Source: Gentiana macrophylla
Taxonomy: Eukaryota > Streptophyta > Magnoliopsida > Gentianales > Gentianaceae
Direction of reading: 5' to 3'
NCBI GenBank assembly: GCA_026214975.1
Contig: CM047806.1
Span: forward strand, 46,985,447 to 47,049,446
DNA length: 64,000 nt
Shown: positions 23,263-34,476 of the stretch, in pieces
How positions within the stretch are numbered: the first letter of the stretch is position 1
Layout: each line of letters begins with the position of its first letter
Made by a program: the position numbers and the translations under genes
The notes under the pieces: model-generated
Databases searched by the model: none
Told to the model about the DNA's origin: nothing
What the model saw: the letters and a program-made list of their open reading frames with translations, nothing else

Positions 23263-23777
23263 TCAGTCAACTTTAATAATTCCAAGTTCAGTCCTTAATT
23301 TGGCAAATCTTTCACTATCAAGTGGTTTAGTGAAAATGTCAGCAAGTTGATCGTCAGTAGGGATGTATAGAACCACCACATCTTTATTTTCAACATAATC
23401 TCTTATAAAGTGATGTCTTACATCAATGTGCTTGGTTCTTGAGTGCAAAACAGGATTTTCAGTTTTTGCAATTGCACTTGTGTTGTCACACATGATTGGA
23501 ATTTCCTTTTCTTCAATTCCATAATCCCTTAACTGTTGTCTTAACCACAATACTTGTGCACAAAGAACTTCCAAGAGAGAATATACTGCTTTCTTTGAAC
23601 CAGAAACCAGTCTATTTCCCATTAACTGACAGGTTCCTGAGGTGCTTTCTCTATCAATCTTGCATCCAGCATAATCAGAATCTGAGTAGGATATAACTTT
23701 GAAGCTTCAATCCTTGGAGTACCATATCCCTACTCCCAAAGTCTCTTTTAGATACTTGAGAACTCTCTTAACTGCAC
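23263..23777 (-). pseudogene. SIRE-like pol: RNase H and connection
   Basis: The main open part (23263-23622) has the copia RNase H features: SKKAVYSLLE, then CDNTSAI (acidic active-site residue), then the conserved HSRTKHIDVRHHFIRD and ADIFTKPL. Upstream, at about 23640-23700 in the same frame, lies DSDYAGC, the first RNase H aspartate. A frame change near 23780 separates it from reverse transcriptase. It would remove template RNA during cDNA synthesis. It ends with a natural stop at 23263, after which the third ORF begins 0.66 kb on. Confidence 0.85.
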
Positions 23778-24853
23778 CTAAGTGACTTTCTTTAGGTTTA
23801 GATTGAAATCTGGCAAAACACCTACAACAAAGGATATATCAGGTCTGCTGGCAGTAAGGTACAACAGACTGCCTATCATCCTTCTGTATAAGGTCTGATC
23901 AACATCTTTGCCTTCTTTATCTTCATCCAATGCGATGTTTGTACTCATAGGAGTTGATATCTTGGTGCTTTTTTCCATACCAAACTTCTTCAGCAGCTCC
24001 CTGGTGTACTTGGTTTGATGAATGAAGATTCCATCTTTCAATTGTTTGACTTGCAGTCCCAAGAAGTAGTTCATTTCTCCCATCATACTCATTTGGAACT
24101 TGCTCTTCATTAGATTTGCAAAATTTTCACATAGCAATTCATTTTCAGAACCAAAGATTATGTCATCAACATAAATTTGGACCAGCAGGGTGCTGTCACC
24201 TTCACTGATTCTGAAAAGAGTCTTATCAATGGTGCCTTTTGTAAAACCATTGTCCACCAAGAATTGAGATAGAGTCTCATACCATGCTCTTGGTGCTTGT
24301 TTCAGTCCATAAAGTGCTTTGTTGAGTCTATAAACTTTATCTTCATGATCTTTAACTTCAAATCCAGGAGGTTGCTGAACATACACTACCTCCTCTAGAA
24401 TGCCATTCAAAAATGCACTTTTGACATCCATTTGATATACCTTGAAGTTTTTATATGCAGCATGTGCCAAGAATAATCTGATAGCTTCCAATCTTGCAAC
24501 AGGTGCATAGGTTTCATCAAAATCTATTCCTTCTGCTTGAGAATAGCCTTTTGCAACTAGTCTGGCCTTATTTCTTACAATGGTACCAGATTCATCAAGT
24601 TTGTTTCTGTATACCTATTTAGTACCAATGATATTTGCATGACTAGGCCTTTCAACTAGTGTCCAAACATGATTTCTTTCAAATTCATTTAGCTCTTCTT
24701 GCATAGCAATTATCCAATCTGGATCTGAAATTGCTTCTTCAATAACTTTATGTTCAACTTGAGATAGAAAACAAGTGAACATAGCTTCTAATTGTCTTCT
24801 AGTCCTTACACCTTGCTGAATTTTGCCAATAACTTGTTCAACAGGGTGATCCC
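23778..24853 (-). pseudogene. SIRE-like pol: reverse transcriptase
   Basis: Contains [33 protein letters not shown] (first catalytic Asp), [14 protein letters not shown] and the catalytic YVDD in [11 protein letters not shown], then the thumb region to [11 protein letters not shown]. The longest open stretch is 23778-24491. In the same frame upstream an amber stop (plus-strand CTA at 24615-24617) replaces what is normally a Trp codon. That is the change expected from C-to-T deamination on the other strand. The C-terminal end runs out of frame after about 23810. Confidence 0.87.
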
Positions 24854-25787
24854 TTAACCATTGTGGATTTTGGTTAGATTGATTCTCAGGGACCTCATCT
24901 TCAGTAGGGTCTGTTGTATCTTCAATAGGGGGCTCAGCAGATCCTTGAACTGCTTCAGTTGTTGCATCAGTAGTATCATCAGTAGGGTGTTCAAAGAGGG
25001 CGATGATCGTAAACTTTTTAAGTCATTAACCATTTCCAAGACTTCAACACAATCTGGATCAGTGACTTGTAGATTCTCACCAAGTTCAAAAACTTCATCA
25101 TTCATTCTAGTGAACTTAGGTTCATCAAACACAACATGGATGGTTTCTTCATGTTTCAGTGACCTCTTGTTAAGTACCCTAAATGCCTTGCTGACTGAAG
25201 AATATCCCAAGAAAATTCCTTCATCTGATTTAGGTTGGAATGTCTTTAAATGCTCCTTATGATTCAAGATAAAACATTTACTTCCAAATGGATGGAAATA
25301 AGATATATTTGGTTTTCTTCCATTCCAAATCTCATAAGGTGTCTTCAGCAGCTTCTTGTTCACTGAGGTTCTGTTTTGTGTATAGCATGCTGTATTAACT
25401 GCTTCAGCCCAATATCTCTCAGGTAGTAAATCTTCACAAATCATTGTCCTTCCTGCTTCTTTTAAGGTCCTGTTTCTTCTTTCAGCAACCCCATTTTGCT
25501 GAGGTGTGCCAGCAGCAGCAAGTTGATGCAGTACACCATTCTGTTCACAGTATTCTCTTATAACTTTATTGAGAAACTCAGTACCCTTGTCTGATCTTAT
25601 TTTTACTACTGTCAAACTTTTCTCATTTTGTAATCTCTTCAAAAGATCAGGCATCATCTTGAGTGTTTCACTTTTCTTATTCATAAAAACCACCCAAGTG
25701 TGCCTTGAGTAATCATCCACAACAACTAAAGTGTACTTCTTTCCAGTTATACAGTTGGAGTGACAGGTCCAAATAAATCCATGTGCA
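24854..25787 (-). pseudogene. SIRE-like pol: integrase core and C-terminal region
   Basis: The open stretch 24854-25720 starts inside the core at VDDYSRHTWV (first Asp), followed by SDKGTEF (second Asp) and PQQNGVAERRNRTL (Glu), a complete D,D-35-E triad. Then come PYEIWNGRKPNISYFHPFGSKCFI and FLGYSSVSKAFRV, typical of copia integrase C-termini. A one-base frame change near 25755 separates it from the upstream GPVTPT segment. It would insert the cDNA, giving the 5-bp target duplications seen here. The last 60 codons before 24854 are out of the normal frame. Confidence 0.87.
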
Positions 25788-26376
25788 TTAGTTCCAGCAC
25801 TCTCTTAGTTGATAGTTAGTTTTTGACTTGAAGCTTGATTTTATTTGTTTACCTTGCTGACATGCATCACAAATAGCATCCTTCTTGAATGTAATCTCAG
25901 GCAAGCCAATTACCATTTTCTTCTTTACTAGCTGATTGATATCATCAAAATTTAGATGATTCAACTTCTTGTGCCATAACCAATTGAGTTCTGATTTAGT
26001 ATGCACAATCAGGCAGGTTTCTGGAACTGCAGTAGACCAATCCACAACATACATGTTTTGTTGTCTTCTACCAGCCAATACAACTTGATCACCTTTTTCA
26101 CTAATGACAATACATTTGTTTTTGTCAAAAGTGACCTTGTATCCCATGTCACAGAATTGACCAGTGCTCAGCAAGTTGTAGTCCAGTCCTTCCACATAAG
26201 CAACATTCTTGATGGTTAGTCCATTCCTCACAAGTGTGCCATAGCCTCTTGTATAACCAGGTGTGTTTTTGTTGCCAAAATTCACCCTTGGACCATCCTT
26301 TGCTATGTAGCTTGTCAAACAGTGCTTATTCTTTGTCATATGTCTGGAACATCCACTGTCAAAGTACCAGGCACCC
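25788..26376 (-). pseudogene. SIRE-like pol: protease and gag-pre-integrase
   Basis: Starts with WYFDSGCSRHMTK: the aspartic protease motif DSG is intact at about 26350-26361 on the minus strand. A beta-rich protease body follows (GTLVRNG, NLLSTGQFCDMGY), then the integrase zinc-binding HHCC segment WHKKLNHLNFDD...CDACQQGKQ. The frame is open for about 183 codons after the first Met and ends in a stop at 25788 where a frame change occurs. The region is preceded by a stop codon and a T-rich TTTTGTAG at the gag-pol junction. Confidence 0.87.
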
Positions 26377-26388
26377 TACAAAACAAAA

Positions 26389-27556
26389 TCAATGCATTTT
26401 AGGTACCCAAATCTGTTTGGGTCCATAATGGTCAGTGGTAAGCATGACCCCTGGTAAATTTCCATAAGGTCTTCTTTTAAAGGTGTCATACTTAGGTTCA
26501 TACATGTATTCCACACATCCATAAGATCTAACAGTTGGTTGTGTAGGATTCACATATGTTTTCTGGCTTTTTGGTATATATTGTTGTTTGAAGTGATTTT
26601 TCTTGTTAGAAGCAAAGAAGATAACCATAGGTTTGTTTGTCTGCATTGAGGACAACCTGTGTAATGTGGAGTCTGCACGAGGTCTCTGCGAGGTCTTATA
26701 TAAGTCCTCTGCTGAGTCCTTTGCTGAATCCATTGCCTAGGTTTTACCCTAGCGGTATGGTTGTATCTGTTGATTCTATCAGTGGGGGCAGGAATATTCC
26801 AATCATTATCAGCAGGGAACAATCTACCTTTCCCCCTGAGATAAGTATCCCTTGAATGATTAACATTTTTGGGTTTAAGATTCTTATCCTTGGAATATTT
26901 CTGTTTCTTACCCTTCTGTGGTCCAGCAGACTTGGTAGCAGGTCTGCTATCAGCAGGCTTAGAAGGCACAGCAGTCCTATTTTTGGATTAGTTTTTTTTA
27001 TTAGGAGCTGTTGACTTCCTTGACTTCTGATTTTGCTTCTTTGAAGCATTCTCAGCAGGTTTTACTGCCTCAGCAACCTTACTGGGAGTTGGATCTTGTG
27101 CAGGTACAAACTTAGGACCACCTCGCACTAGGTTCAATGAGCTTTACTTGGATCCACTCTTTTTGGATTGTTGAGTTCCAAATCCAAGCCCTGTTCTATC
27201 ACCATAAGGCTTTCCAGATTTGTATGCAGTAGATGAACAAAATGGATCAGCAGATTCAGAGGCTACTGAATGTTCAGCAGGCTTGTACTGATTCTGTCCA
27301 ATATCTTTTTCTTTACCTTTGAGAACCGTTAATTCAGCATTCAATCTTTCAACTTCTACTTGAAGAGCTTCTTTTTCAGCCTTCATAATCTCATAACCAG
27401 ATTGTATTTTCCTCAGTTGATTGAGGATGGCATCCAAAGTTTCTTCATTGTAAGAGTTTCTAGGATTTGAACCACAAGTTGATTCACAATCACTTTCAGC
27501 AGGAGTGTTAATAGATACAGTATTTTATACCTCCTCTGTTTCATCCATATTAGCCA
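26389..27556 (-). pseudogene. SIRE-like gag, C-terminal (nucleocapsid) half
   Basis: Runs in pieces: a coiled-coil-like segment with MKAEKEALQVEVERLNAEL and GKPYGDRTGLGFGTQQS (27144-27437), a Lys-rich basic region (KGKKQKYSKDKNLKPKNV, about 26550-26969), a Gln/Arg-rich part, and a tail ending GPKQIWVPKMH before a TGA at 26389-26391. Pieces lie in at least three frames. The same region, from a different copy, is found at 63222-64000 on the plus strand. The basic segments would bind genomic RNA. Confidence 0.8.
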
Positions 27557-28701
27557 TTAATGCATAGTCTTCCATATCAGCAACCAATTCTGTGTCATCT
27601 GATTCATTTCCCTTTTCAGATTCCACTTCATAACCAGATTCATCTTCAGCAACCATAGCCTTCTTGCCATGTCTTCTTTGTTGACTCTTGTTCTTTTGGA
27701 GATCCGGACAATCTGTCCGAAATGTCCAGGCTTCTTGCGATTAAAGCAAATATAATCTGTTCCTTTTACTGCTTTAATTCGGATACCAGTCTCAAGTGTC
27801 CTGGTTTCTTGCAATTGAAACACAAGAAATCATTGTCTTTCTTTGTTTCTTCCTTTTTCTTTTTAGTGAATTTCTTTGTGAAATTCCTAGGTGAGTTTTT
27901 CCCACCTTTCATCATCCTGATCTTCTTGCTCAGCAATGCTATTTGCTCTTGAATTTCATCCAGTAATTCATCTTGATCTTCTGATGCTTCTTCTTGATGT
28001 GAAGCAGCGAGTGCTGTGGTTTTTGGCTCTTCCTTTTCAGTGGTAGGTGACAACTTCTTTTTGAATTCATATGCCTTGAGATCTGAGAACAACTTGAATG
28101 TATATTCTTCATGTAGTCTTCTCATTTCTTCTATGGCTGTCACTTTCATCTTCCATTCATCTGTAGCAGGTAAAGCTTTCAAGATTTTTGTGTTGATTTC
28201 TTCTTTTGAGTAATTAACACACAGCAGGGTGAGTTCATCAAGAATTGCATTGAACCTAGATTCCATTTGTTCAATGGTTTCATTGGGTTTCATTTCAAAC
28301 TTTTGGAACTTCTTCTTTGCCACACTGATTTTATTCTTCTTTATTTCATCAGTGCCTTCACAGATCAACTGTAGTTTGTCCCAAAGTTCTTTTGCTGTTT
28401 TACAATCTTTCACTTTCATGTACATATTGCTATCCAGAGTTCTGTAGATAATATCAATAGCAATGTTGTTCAGATTTGCTCTCTTTCTATCCTCAGCAGT
28501 CCATTCCATTTTAGGCTTTGGAATGTACTGTGTCTCTTCACCCACTGTTACTGACTTTGTAATCTCCAGTGGTCCATCTGTGAGCACATCCATAATTTCA
28601 TCATGGGTTGCAGCAAGGTAAGCCTGCATACGACGTTTATATTCATCAAAATGATCTGCAGAACACATCAACATTGTTCTAGCATACTGGTTGTTATCCA
28701 T
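27557..28701 (-). pseudogene. SIRE-like gag, N-terminal (capsid) half and zinc knuckles
   Basis: ATG at 28701 (MDNNQYARTM...), about 85 bp after the primer site, opens a 311-codon frame. It covers the copia capsid region (FDEYKRRMQAYLAA near the start; AKELWDKLQLICEG, QMESRFNAILDEL in the middle; ILKALPATDEWK later). It ends with a knuckle CFNCKKPGH at residues 294-302, whose fourth ligand is not Cys. Just beyond, in another frame (27557-27823), a second knuckle-like CFNRKKPGH repeats the pattern, so two knuckles seem to have been in tandem. Normal Gag forms the particle and selects RNA; here the frame ends early at 27766. Confidence 0.85.
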
Positions 28702-28790
28702 GATGCAAGTCTTTGAAGATCAGTGATTTGAAAAAGTTTCAAAGTATTTTCACAAGCACAACAAGTAGGATTACTTCAGAACAGAAGCAC

Positions 28791-28805
28791 TGCTCCTATA
28801 CCAAT
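28791..28805 (-). other. Primer binding site of the SIRE-like element
   Basis: The minus strand reads ATTGGTATAGGAGCA right after the 5' LTR end. It resembles the initiator-Met primer site TGGTATCAGAGC with small changes. The related element at 46748 has ATTGGTATCGGAGC. Confidence 0.75.
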
Positions 28806-30547
28806 TGTTGGTCTCATGAAAAGGCTTTGGTTAAGTTTAGAGGGGGGGGGGGTGAATAAACTTAAAACTTAAAACTTTTTGGAGTTAACAAACTCAGCAA
28901 CTTTAGCAGTCTGCTGATGCCTCAGTAGTCTGCTGATACCTCAGTAGCCTGCTGATACACAATAGTCTACTGATGGTTGAGTTTACTGAATTTGTGCATC
29001 GGATTTATATCAAAAATTAAGCCTTATTACTTGTTGTTAAATATGATACTAAGTATTGGATACTCAGTAGTGTGAGTGTGTGATTTCAGTTGCTTGATTC
29101 AGTAGGTTGATGTGTATGGTAAACTAAATACGTAATGTAAGTGCGAGAAAGTAAGTAAGCGGCAGATTTTATAGTGGTTCCGTGGTGGTGTAATCTCGTC
29201 ACCCCCACTCTTCTCTTGTGATGTTGGAGGTAATTCACTAGAGATCTTTGACGTAGTCAAATATTACAAAGATTCCTAAGTTGCTTGTCCTTCACCAATA
29301 ACTATGGCTTCACAAACCGAACACTTGGAACATGTAGGATTGTCTTTGCTCCAAAGTCTTCCACTTTGGTCCTTGAAGGGTAGGATTGCCTCTTCACCAG
29401 CTCCACCACAAACAACAGCCTTTCATACCCAACGGATGCTTCACTTGTCTTCAAGCGAGTTCTTTATAAAGTAAAGAATGAATCAAGTAAATGATTCGAT
29501 TCAAAGCAGCTTGATTGGATGATATAATCGCTGACTTTGCAATCTTCAAGTGTGTAAACTTGATGTAGCTTGAATACGAGAATACACTTGAAGATTTTCT
29601 CTGGATCGATGAGGTTAAGCTCAGGCCAGTTCAAGCAGGTGCTTTTTCGATTCCTGAAATTATCTCTTATATTTTTCTCTTAAAGTTCATCAATCATCAT
29701 CATCTTTTTCTGAGTTGAAAGTCCTCTATTTATAGGTAGGAATGCATGTGACTTGTATTTGAAATTCAAATATAACCGCTCTGGTTTTTGTCCTATTTGA
29801 CTTGCTTTCATCACTATTCATAGGACCGACACTATCGTAATTCCTTTTTGACAATCTGATCATTCACCCTTTGACTTATAACCATTGGATAAAGTTACAA
29901 TCATCCCAACGTCCTTTTAATCTCAGCCCTTGATTTGTTTGATAAATCGGAGGTAGTTGGTCATCCTTATCCATGTAATCTTCCAAAGTAATCTTGAATT
30001 AACCGGTATATTATCAAAGCAGAGTTCATCATCATTGTAATACCAATCATCTATTTGAACAACAATTTGTCAGGTGTATCAAATACAATGCAACTGATTA
30101 CTTTTATCTAACTTTTATTTGAGAAGTTAGATTACACCTTTTTAATTATAACCAAGTTCCAATTATCATCCAACTTATGGAACTTAGACCTTCTACACAA
30201 GGTATATGAAATCAGTTTAGGTCATCACAGACTTGCCTAAATTCTGATTGCATATCCTTGACTTTAATTACTAAGTTTGATCCCTTAGCCTTCATTAACT
30301 GAGTTTGAGCCTCACCTTTTCGGTCTTCAAGAGGTTCCGAGAAAAGTCTCATGACGACCTAACCACCCTACTGACCTAGACTAGTCTGCTGAAACAAGTC
30401 AGCTGACCTTTACAGTGCTTGTTTGATCAAACATATTCAAAGATCAAACTCTAATAAGCCTATACATTTGATCTAGACATCTTTTTGCCTTTGCACTATA
30501 ACAGCTAGTCTGGCACTCATCATCAAAACATAGAAATAAGTCCAACA
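28806..30547 (-). repeat. 5' LTR of the SIRE-like element (intact)
   Basis: 1742 bp, plus-strand TGTTGGTCTC...GTCCAACA. G-run at about 28843-28853. Minus-strand TATA box CTATAAATAGAGG near 29724-29736. Its first 170 bp keeps regular CAGTCTGCTGAT repeats that are scrambled in the other LTR, while the opposite holds around 30000-30060. Confidence 0.87.
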
Positions 30548-31487
30548 ATATCATCCTGACTGGTGATGATCCTGCTGAGATCCACACATTGAAGACCCTC
30601 ATGGCAAAAGTGTTTCAAGTTAAAGATTTAGGGTGTCTCAAGTACTTCCTTGGCATGGAAATAGCAAGAAACAGCAAGGGTATAGAAGTCTCACAGAGGA
30701 AGTATGTGCGGGACCTGCTGAATGAAACTGGCATGCTAGGGTGCAAACCAGCTATCTCTCCAGTAGACCCCAGTAATCCTCTAGTGCATGGTAATATTGC
30801 TGTAAGAAAGGAACAATATCAGAGACTGGTAGGAAAACTCATTTACCTCTCCCATACAAGACCTGATATTGCATGTGGAGTTAGCCTTGCCAGTCAGTTC
30901 ATGCATTGCCCTACTGAGCACCATTGGGATGCTTTCTACAGAATACTAAGATACTTAAAGTCAACTCCTGGCCAAGGCTTACACTTCACTAAGTCTACTG
31001 ACAAACCAGTGAAGGTCTATACAGATGCTGATTGGGTTGGTTGCCATATAGACAGAAGATCTACCACAGGCTACTGTTCATATGTATGGGGTAATCTTGT
31101 CACTTGGAGATGCAAGAAACAGCCTACTATCTCTAGAAGCAGTGCTGAAGCTGAACTTAGGGCACTTTTTTGGGCATTTGTGAAGCTCTGTGGCTGAAAA
31201 GAGTCCTTACTGACCTTCAGCAATCCTCTCAGCAACCTATCATCCTCTGCTGTGATAATAATTCAGCATTATGCATGGAAGAGGATCTTGTTCATCATGA
31301 TAAGACAAAACATGTGGACATTGACAGACATTTCCTTAAAGAGAAGATTGATGCCCAGATCATTCAACTCCAATATGTTCCCTCAGCAGACCAGAATGCT
31401 GATATTCTTACCAAGGCCATTCCACCACTTATGTTTAGCAGACTGAGTAGCAAACTTGGCTGTATTGACATATACAACCCAGTTTGA
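30548..31487 (+). pseudogene. copia pol, second part: C-terminal reverse transcriptase and RNase H
   Basis: Resumes the gene interrupted at 7629; the codons next to the insertion read IILTGDD, the sequence normally just after YVDD. Then YFLGMEIARNSKGIEVSQRKY, LIYLSHTRPDIACGVSLASQFM, and RNase H with TDADWVGC, GYCSYVWG and SSAEAEL. The frame slips in a T-run near 31170. The next frame continues CDNNSALCMEEDLVHHDKTKHVDIDRHFLKEK to ADILTKAIPPL and ends with a stop at 31485-31487, next to the polypurine tract. Apart from that slip the C-terminal portion is well preserved. Confidence 0.87.
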
Positions 31488-31499
31488 GGGATGGGGGGG
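31486..31499 (+). other. Polypurine tract of the copia element
   Basis: GAGGGATGGGGGGG directly before the 3' LTR (TGTGGAAAT at 31500). It overlaps the stop codon of pol by two bases. Confidence 0.85.
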
Positions 31500-31802
31500 T
31501 GTGGAAATATTACATTGTTGTAACTATAACACGTTACTTGTGTATAAAGACATATTAATTGTATTGTATAAACAATTAATATCTCATAAAGTCATAAAGT
31601 AACTCTATTTTGTCTTATTATGTTATAGACAACTCTAACAATTAATACTAGCCGACTCTAGTAATTAATTTCTCTACCCCTAGCTTATACTCTACTAGGA
31701 CCTTTCTCATTCATGCTTGTACCTATTTATACTCATTCATGTATCATGAATAAAACAAGTTGAAGTTTACTCAAGTATTATTACTTTTTCAAACTCTCTT
31801 CA
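31500..31802 (+). repeat. 3' LTR of the copia element
   Basis: 303 bp, same length as the 5' LTR; nine single-base differences counted by eye and no indel. Followed by GCCAC (31803-31807), the target duplication. Confidence 0.9.
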
Positions 31803-32380
31803 GCCACACTTATCGATGCATAAGAAAACATGACCTATTAACTACTTTAGTTCATCTTGCACGTACTTGTTCAGTTACATTAATTACTTACTTACTTTAC
31901 ATATCCGCATTCTTAACTTGTCAAGGTACATGTCCTGTATATTCGTAGCTATATTCATTACGTAGCACCAAGACACTTAACTAAGGGACACGGTGTGTAC
32001 AACACGGGTAATACAACTAACACACCTCCAATCGTGGGAATTAGGGACCCACGGGAATTAGGGACCGCCGTCTTGAGAATGACATGGATTAGCATAGTTA
32101 GTCATACCTCCGACATGGGAATTAGGGACCCATGGGACCCCTTTCGGTACATTGCCAATAACCGTGACCTTGCCAAGCAAGATGGAGCAAAAATATATAA
32201 ACACATTGGAGCACATAAGGCACATAAGTTCATGTCTGACCTATGGGAACATAAAAAGACCATAAAACACCAAACTACCATCCTATTCCCACTATTCATA
32301 ACCAAAAATGAATAACAATTTACAAAAAATAACTAGAAATAGAACAACGTTATGAAAATGCAGTTTGACAAATACCCGGC
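31803..32380 (-). repeat. Right LTR of the outer element, piece 2
   Basis: Continues from 3927 and aligns with about 1845-2423 of the left LTR. It keeps the twin hairpins (32033-32053, 32114-32134). The open frame 31995-32315 corresponds to 2003-2353 in the left LTR; its conservation is explained by LTR identity. Ends with CCGGC (32376-32380), the target duplication of the next insertion. Confidence 0.8.
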
Positions 32381-34226
32381 TGTTAGGAAATCACTAGTTT
32401 AACGCAGCGGAATTTAAAATTTTGATTTCCTTTTTCTAGATCGTTTTTCGTTTAATGCAAATAATCACGTTAAGTAGTTTGACGGTTTTACCTTGGATGT
32501 TCTATAAGATCGTCACTTTGACCGTCAATGGAGAGTAGTAGTACAGTGCGCAAGCCATCCACGTGTCCGGCCTCTATCGCTAATCCACACGAATTCCTCG
32601 CCAGAATCCTCCTTGGATTGCTATTGGAAAACTCCGGTTGCTAGACCGGCCTTTTTTCCTCTCTCTCTAACTCTCTATAGGATGCTCTCTCTTTTACACA
32701 AGAACTATAAGTTCTTGCAATTGTGATGTACAAAAGAGCTTGACACCCACCTCTTATTTATAGTAGAAGTGGCGCCCCTAACTAGAGTGGAGGAGAAGAA
32801 AACATTTTCCCAATAAAATAAAGAAAATCAATTAGATTGATTTATCTCTTTTATTATAATATCTCATATTAAATAAAATCTAAGTATTGTCAATATCTTA
32901 TATTGATTATATTTATCTTATTACCATAAATCTATTTTTCCAAAATCAATTAATATCCAATATTAATATTATGGTAATCTTATTAATTAAAGTGCACAAT
33001 CCAGGTGTATCTCATACACTCCAAGATGGCGCCCCATATTGCCAACTATTGGCTTCCGGAATATTCTTTAATTAATATAATTTGTGTATAATTAATATCT
33101 TGTATTTTATTTATTCATAATAAATAAATACCACCATATTAATTTACCACTATAACCTTTATAGTCTAGAGATAAACTTTCCTTATTTGGTTATCAACTA
33201 TAACCGCATTTTAATCCGACTCGATGTTCATGTGTGTGTGACCTGATAGGCTTCCGAATATGTTGGCCATAGACAAAAAGTGCAAATTACGAAAATGCCC
33301 TTCATGCCTAACGATCACGGGATAGCGTCTAGCAACACACCGTGACCCCCAATCATCGGAAGAGTCAAAGGCAATGACTATTACATTTCATGTGAAGCAG
33401 TTACCGTGTAACTTACTATCCTATCGCTGTAATAATATCCATACGATCGTATCTCGAGTGGCAATACATTAACGATCGTATCTTATAATCTGGCTATCAT
33501 GCTCTCTCGGAATAACACATTTACTCCCACTTTGCAAAGATTCTTGAGAGCTAGACATTCCTTATAAGAAGGCCATTTTGGATATTCGATCCCAATCATA
33601 GGATACACGATTCCCGGGCGACCAAACATGTATACTCCGCATGCTTCAATATCATACCCAATCACTACCGCATGATCACCCTGTGGTTAAAGGAAACCTC
33701 AATAGTGTCAAAGCATGACAATCCACACCGTGATTCCATGAAGACTCCGGTCTAAAGGATAATTACACAACCGCCACATAGTGTGACACTTAGTGTAAGT
33801 GGGTCAGTCTAACGTACGCATTCTCTAATACACGTCCATGTACAGTCCAAGTGTCTTTACACTTCGATAGACGAGATCTATCCCTACCTTCTATAAGATA
33901 GAAGACATCCAATACGAGCTAGTCTAATTATACTATCAATGTCCCATTTGACAGTACATAAGACTAGAGACATTTAAGTATCAAACTTATTAAAGTGATT
34001 AGAGATCTCATCAACCATAATCACTATCATGGTTTCTCTATCACAGTTTGACACTAGGGACGTTACTATATATATACAACAAATAATATGAAGATAAACA
34101 ATATATAATAACATAAGTGCTTTTATTAATCATAATAAAGTTATTACATGAACTAAATAGACTGTAAATGACCCGACCCGGTCGGATCCGGTCCAACCCG
34201 GTTAGGTTTAGGACACCTATTCAACA
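32381..34226 (-). mobile_element. Solo LTR, minus orientation
   Basis: TGTTAGGAAATC...TATTCAACA with a perfect CCGGC duplication on both sides (32376-32380, 34227-34231). It is the reverse complement of the LTR at 38569-40560: both have AATTCCGCTG..., CGGGTTGGACCGGAT and the TGTTGAAATAG/TGTTGAATAGG start. With no interior and exact duplication it is a solo LTR left by LTR-LTR recombination. The minus-strand TATA box CTATAAATAA lies near 32755-32765. Open frames inside are not genes. Confidence 0.88.
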
Positions 34227-34476
34227 CCGGCAGCACGTAATTATGTCTCATTTCGTGTAGATGCATTAAAACAATACTCAAATCACAATAAAAGCATGAC
34301 CTTTAAAAAAAACGGAACCCTTTGATAAGAAGAACTCCTTACCTTTAGATGAGCCGAAACCAATCAACAAATGAACTATGATTAGCCTTCGAAACCTCAA
34401 GAACCTACAAACACCGAAACCGTAATCTCAAAGCCAAGAACCAAAACTTAACAAGATCAAACTACGAATTAACGAT
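34227..34476 (-). repeat. Right LTR of the outer element, piece 3
   Basis: Aligns with about 2420-2670 of the left LTR, ending GAATTAACGA. Its last 135 bp (CTTTAGATGAGCCG...GAATTAACGA, 34342-34476) is present again at 40561-40695 on the other side of the following insertion. Confidence 0.75.

Larger units (their letters stand above)
7630..30547 (-). mobile_element. SIRE-like copia element with a third ORF, minus strand
   Basis: Ends TGTTGG...CCAACA are flanked by a perfect ATATC target duplication (7625-7629 and 30548-30552). LTRs are 28806-30547 (5' LTR, intact, 1742 bp) and 7630-18421 (3' LTR, split by another element). Reading on the minus strand, the interior shows primer site, gag, protease, integrase, reverse transcriptase, RNase H, and then a roughly 4-kb third ORF before the polypurine tract. 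A long extra ORF after pol is the mark of the SIRE/Maximus lineage, where it is called env-like. The G-run near each LTR start (minus: CCCCCCTCTAAACTTAA) is shared with the SIRE-like LTR at 45017. All genes are interrupted by frameshifts or stops. Confidence 0.88.
3928..31802 (+). mobile_element. Copia LTR retrotransposon, split by a nested SIRE-like element
   Basis: Terminal LTRs (3928-4230 and 31500-31802, 303 bp each) are flanked by a perfect GCCAC target duplication (3923-3927, 31803-31807). The interior has an initiator-Met primer site, gag, protease (DSGAS), integrase, reverse transcriptase and RNase H in copia order, then a polypurine tract. The element's own length is about 4.95 kb; the remaining 22.9 kb (7630-30547 plus one ATATC duplication) is a later insertion. 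By eye the two LTRs differ at 9 of 303 positions (about 3%), so this is a moderately old insertion. The reading frame is broken several times, so it is not autonomous now. I cannot place it in a copia lineage with confidence. Confidence 0.9.
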
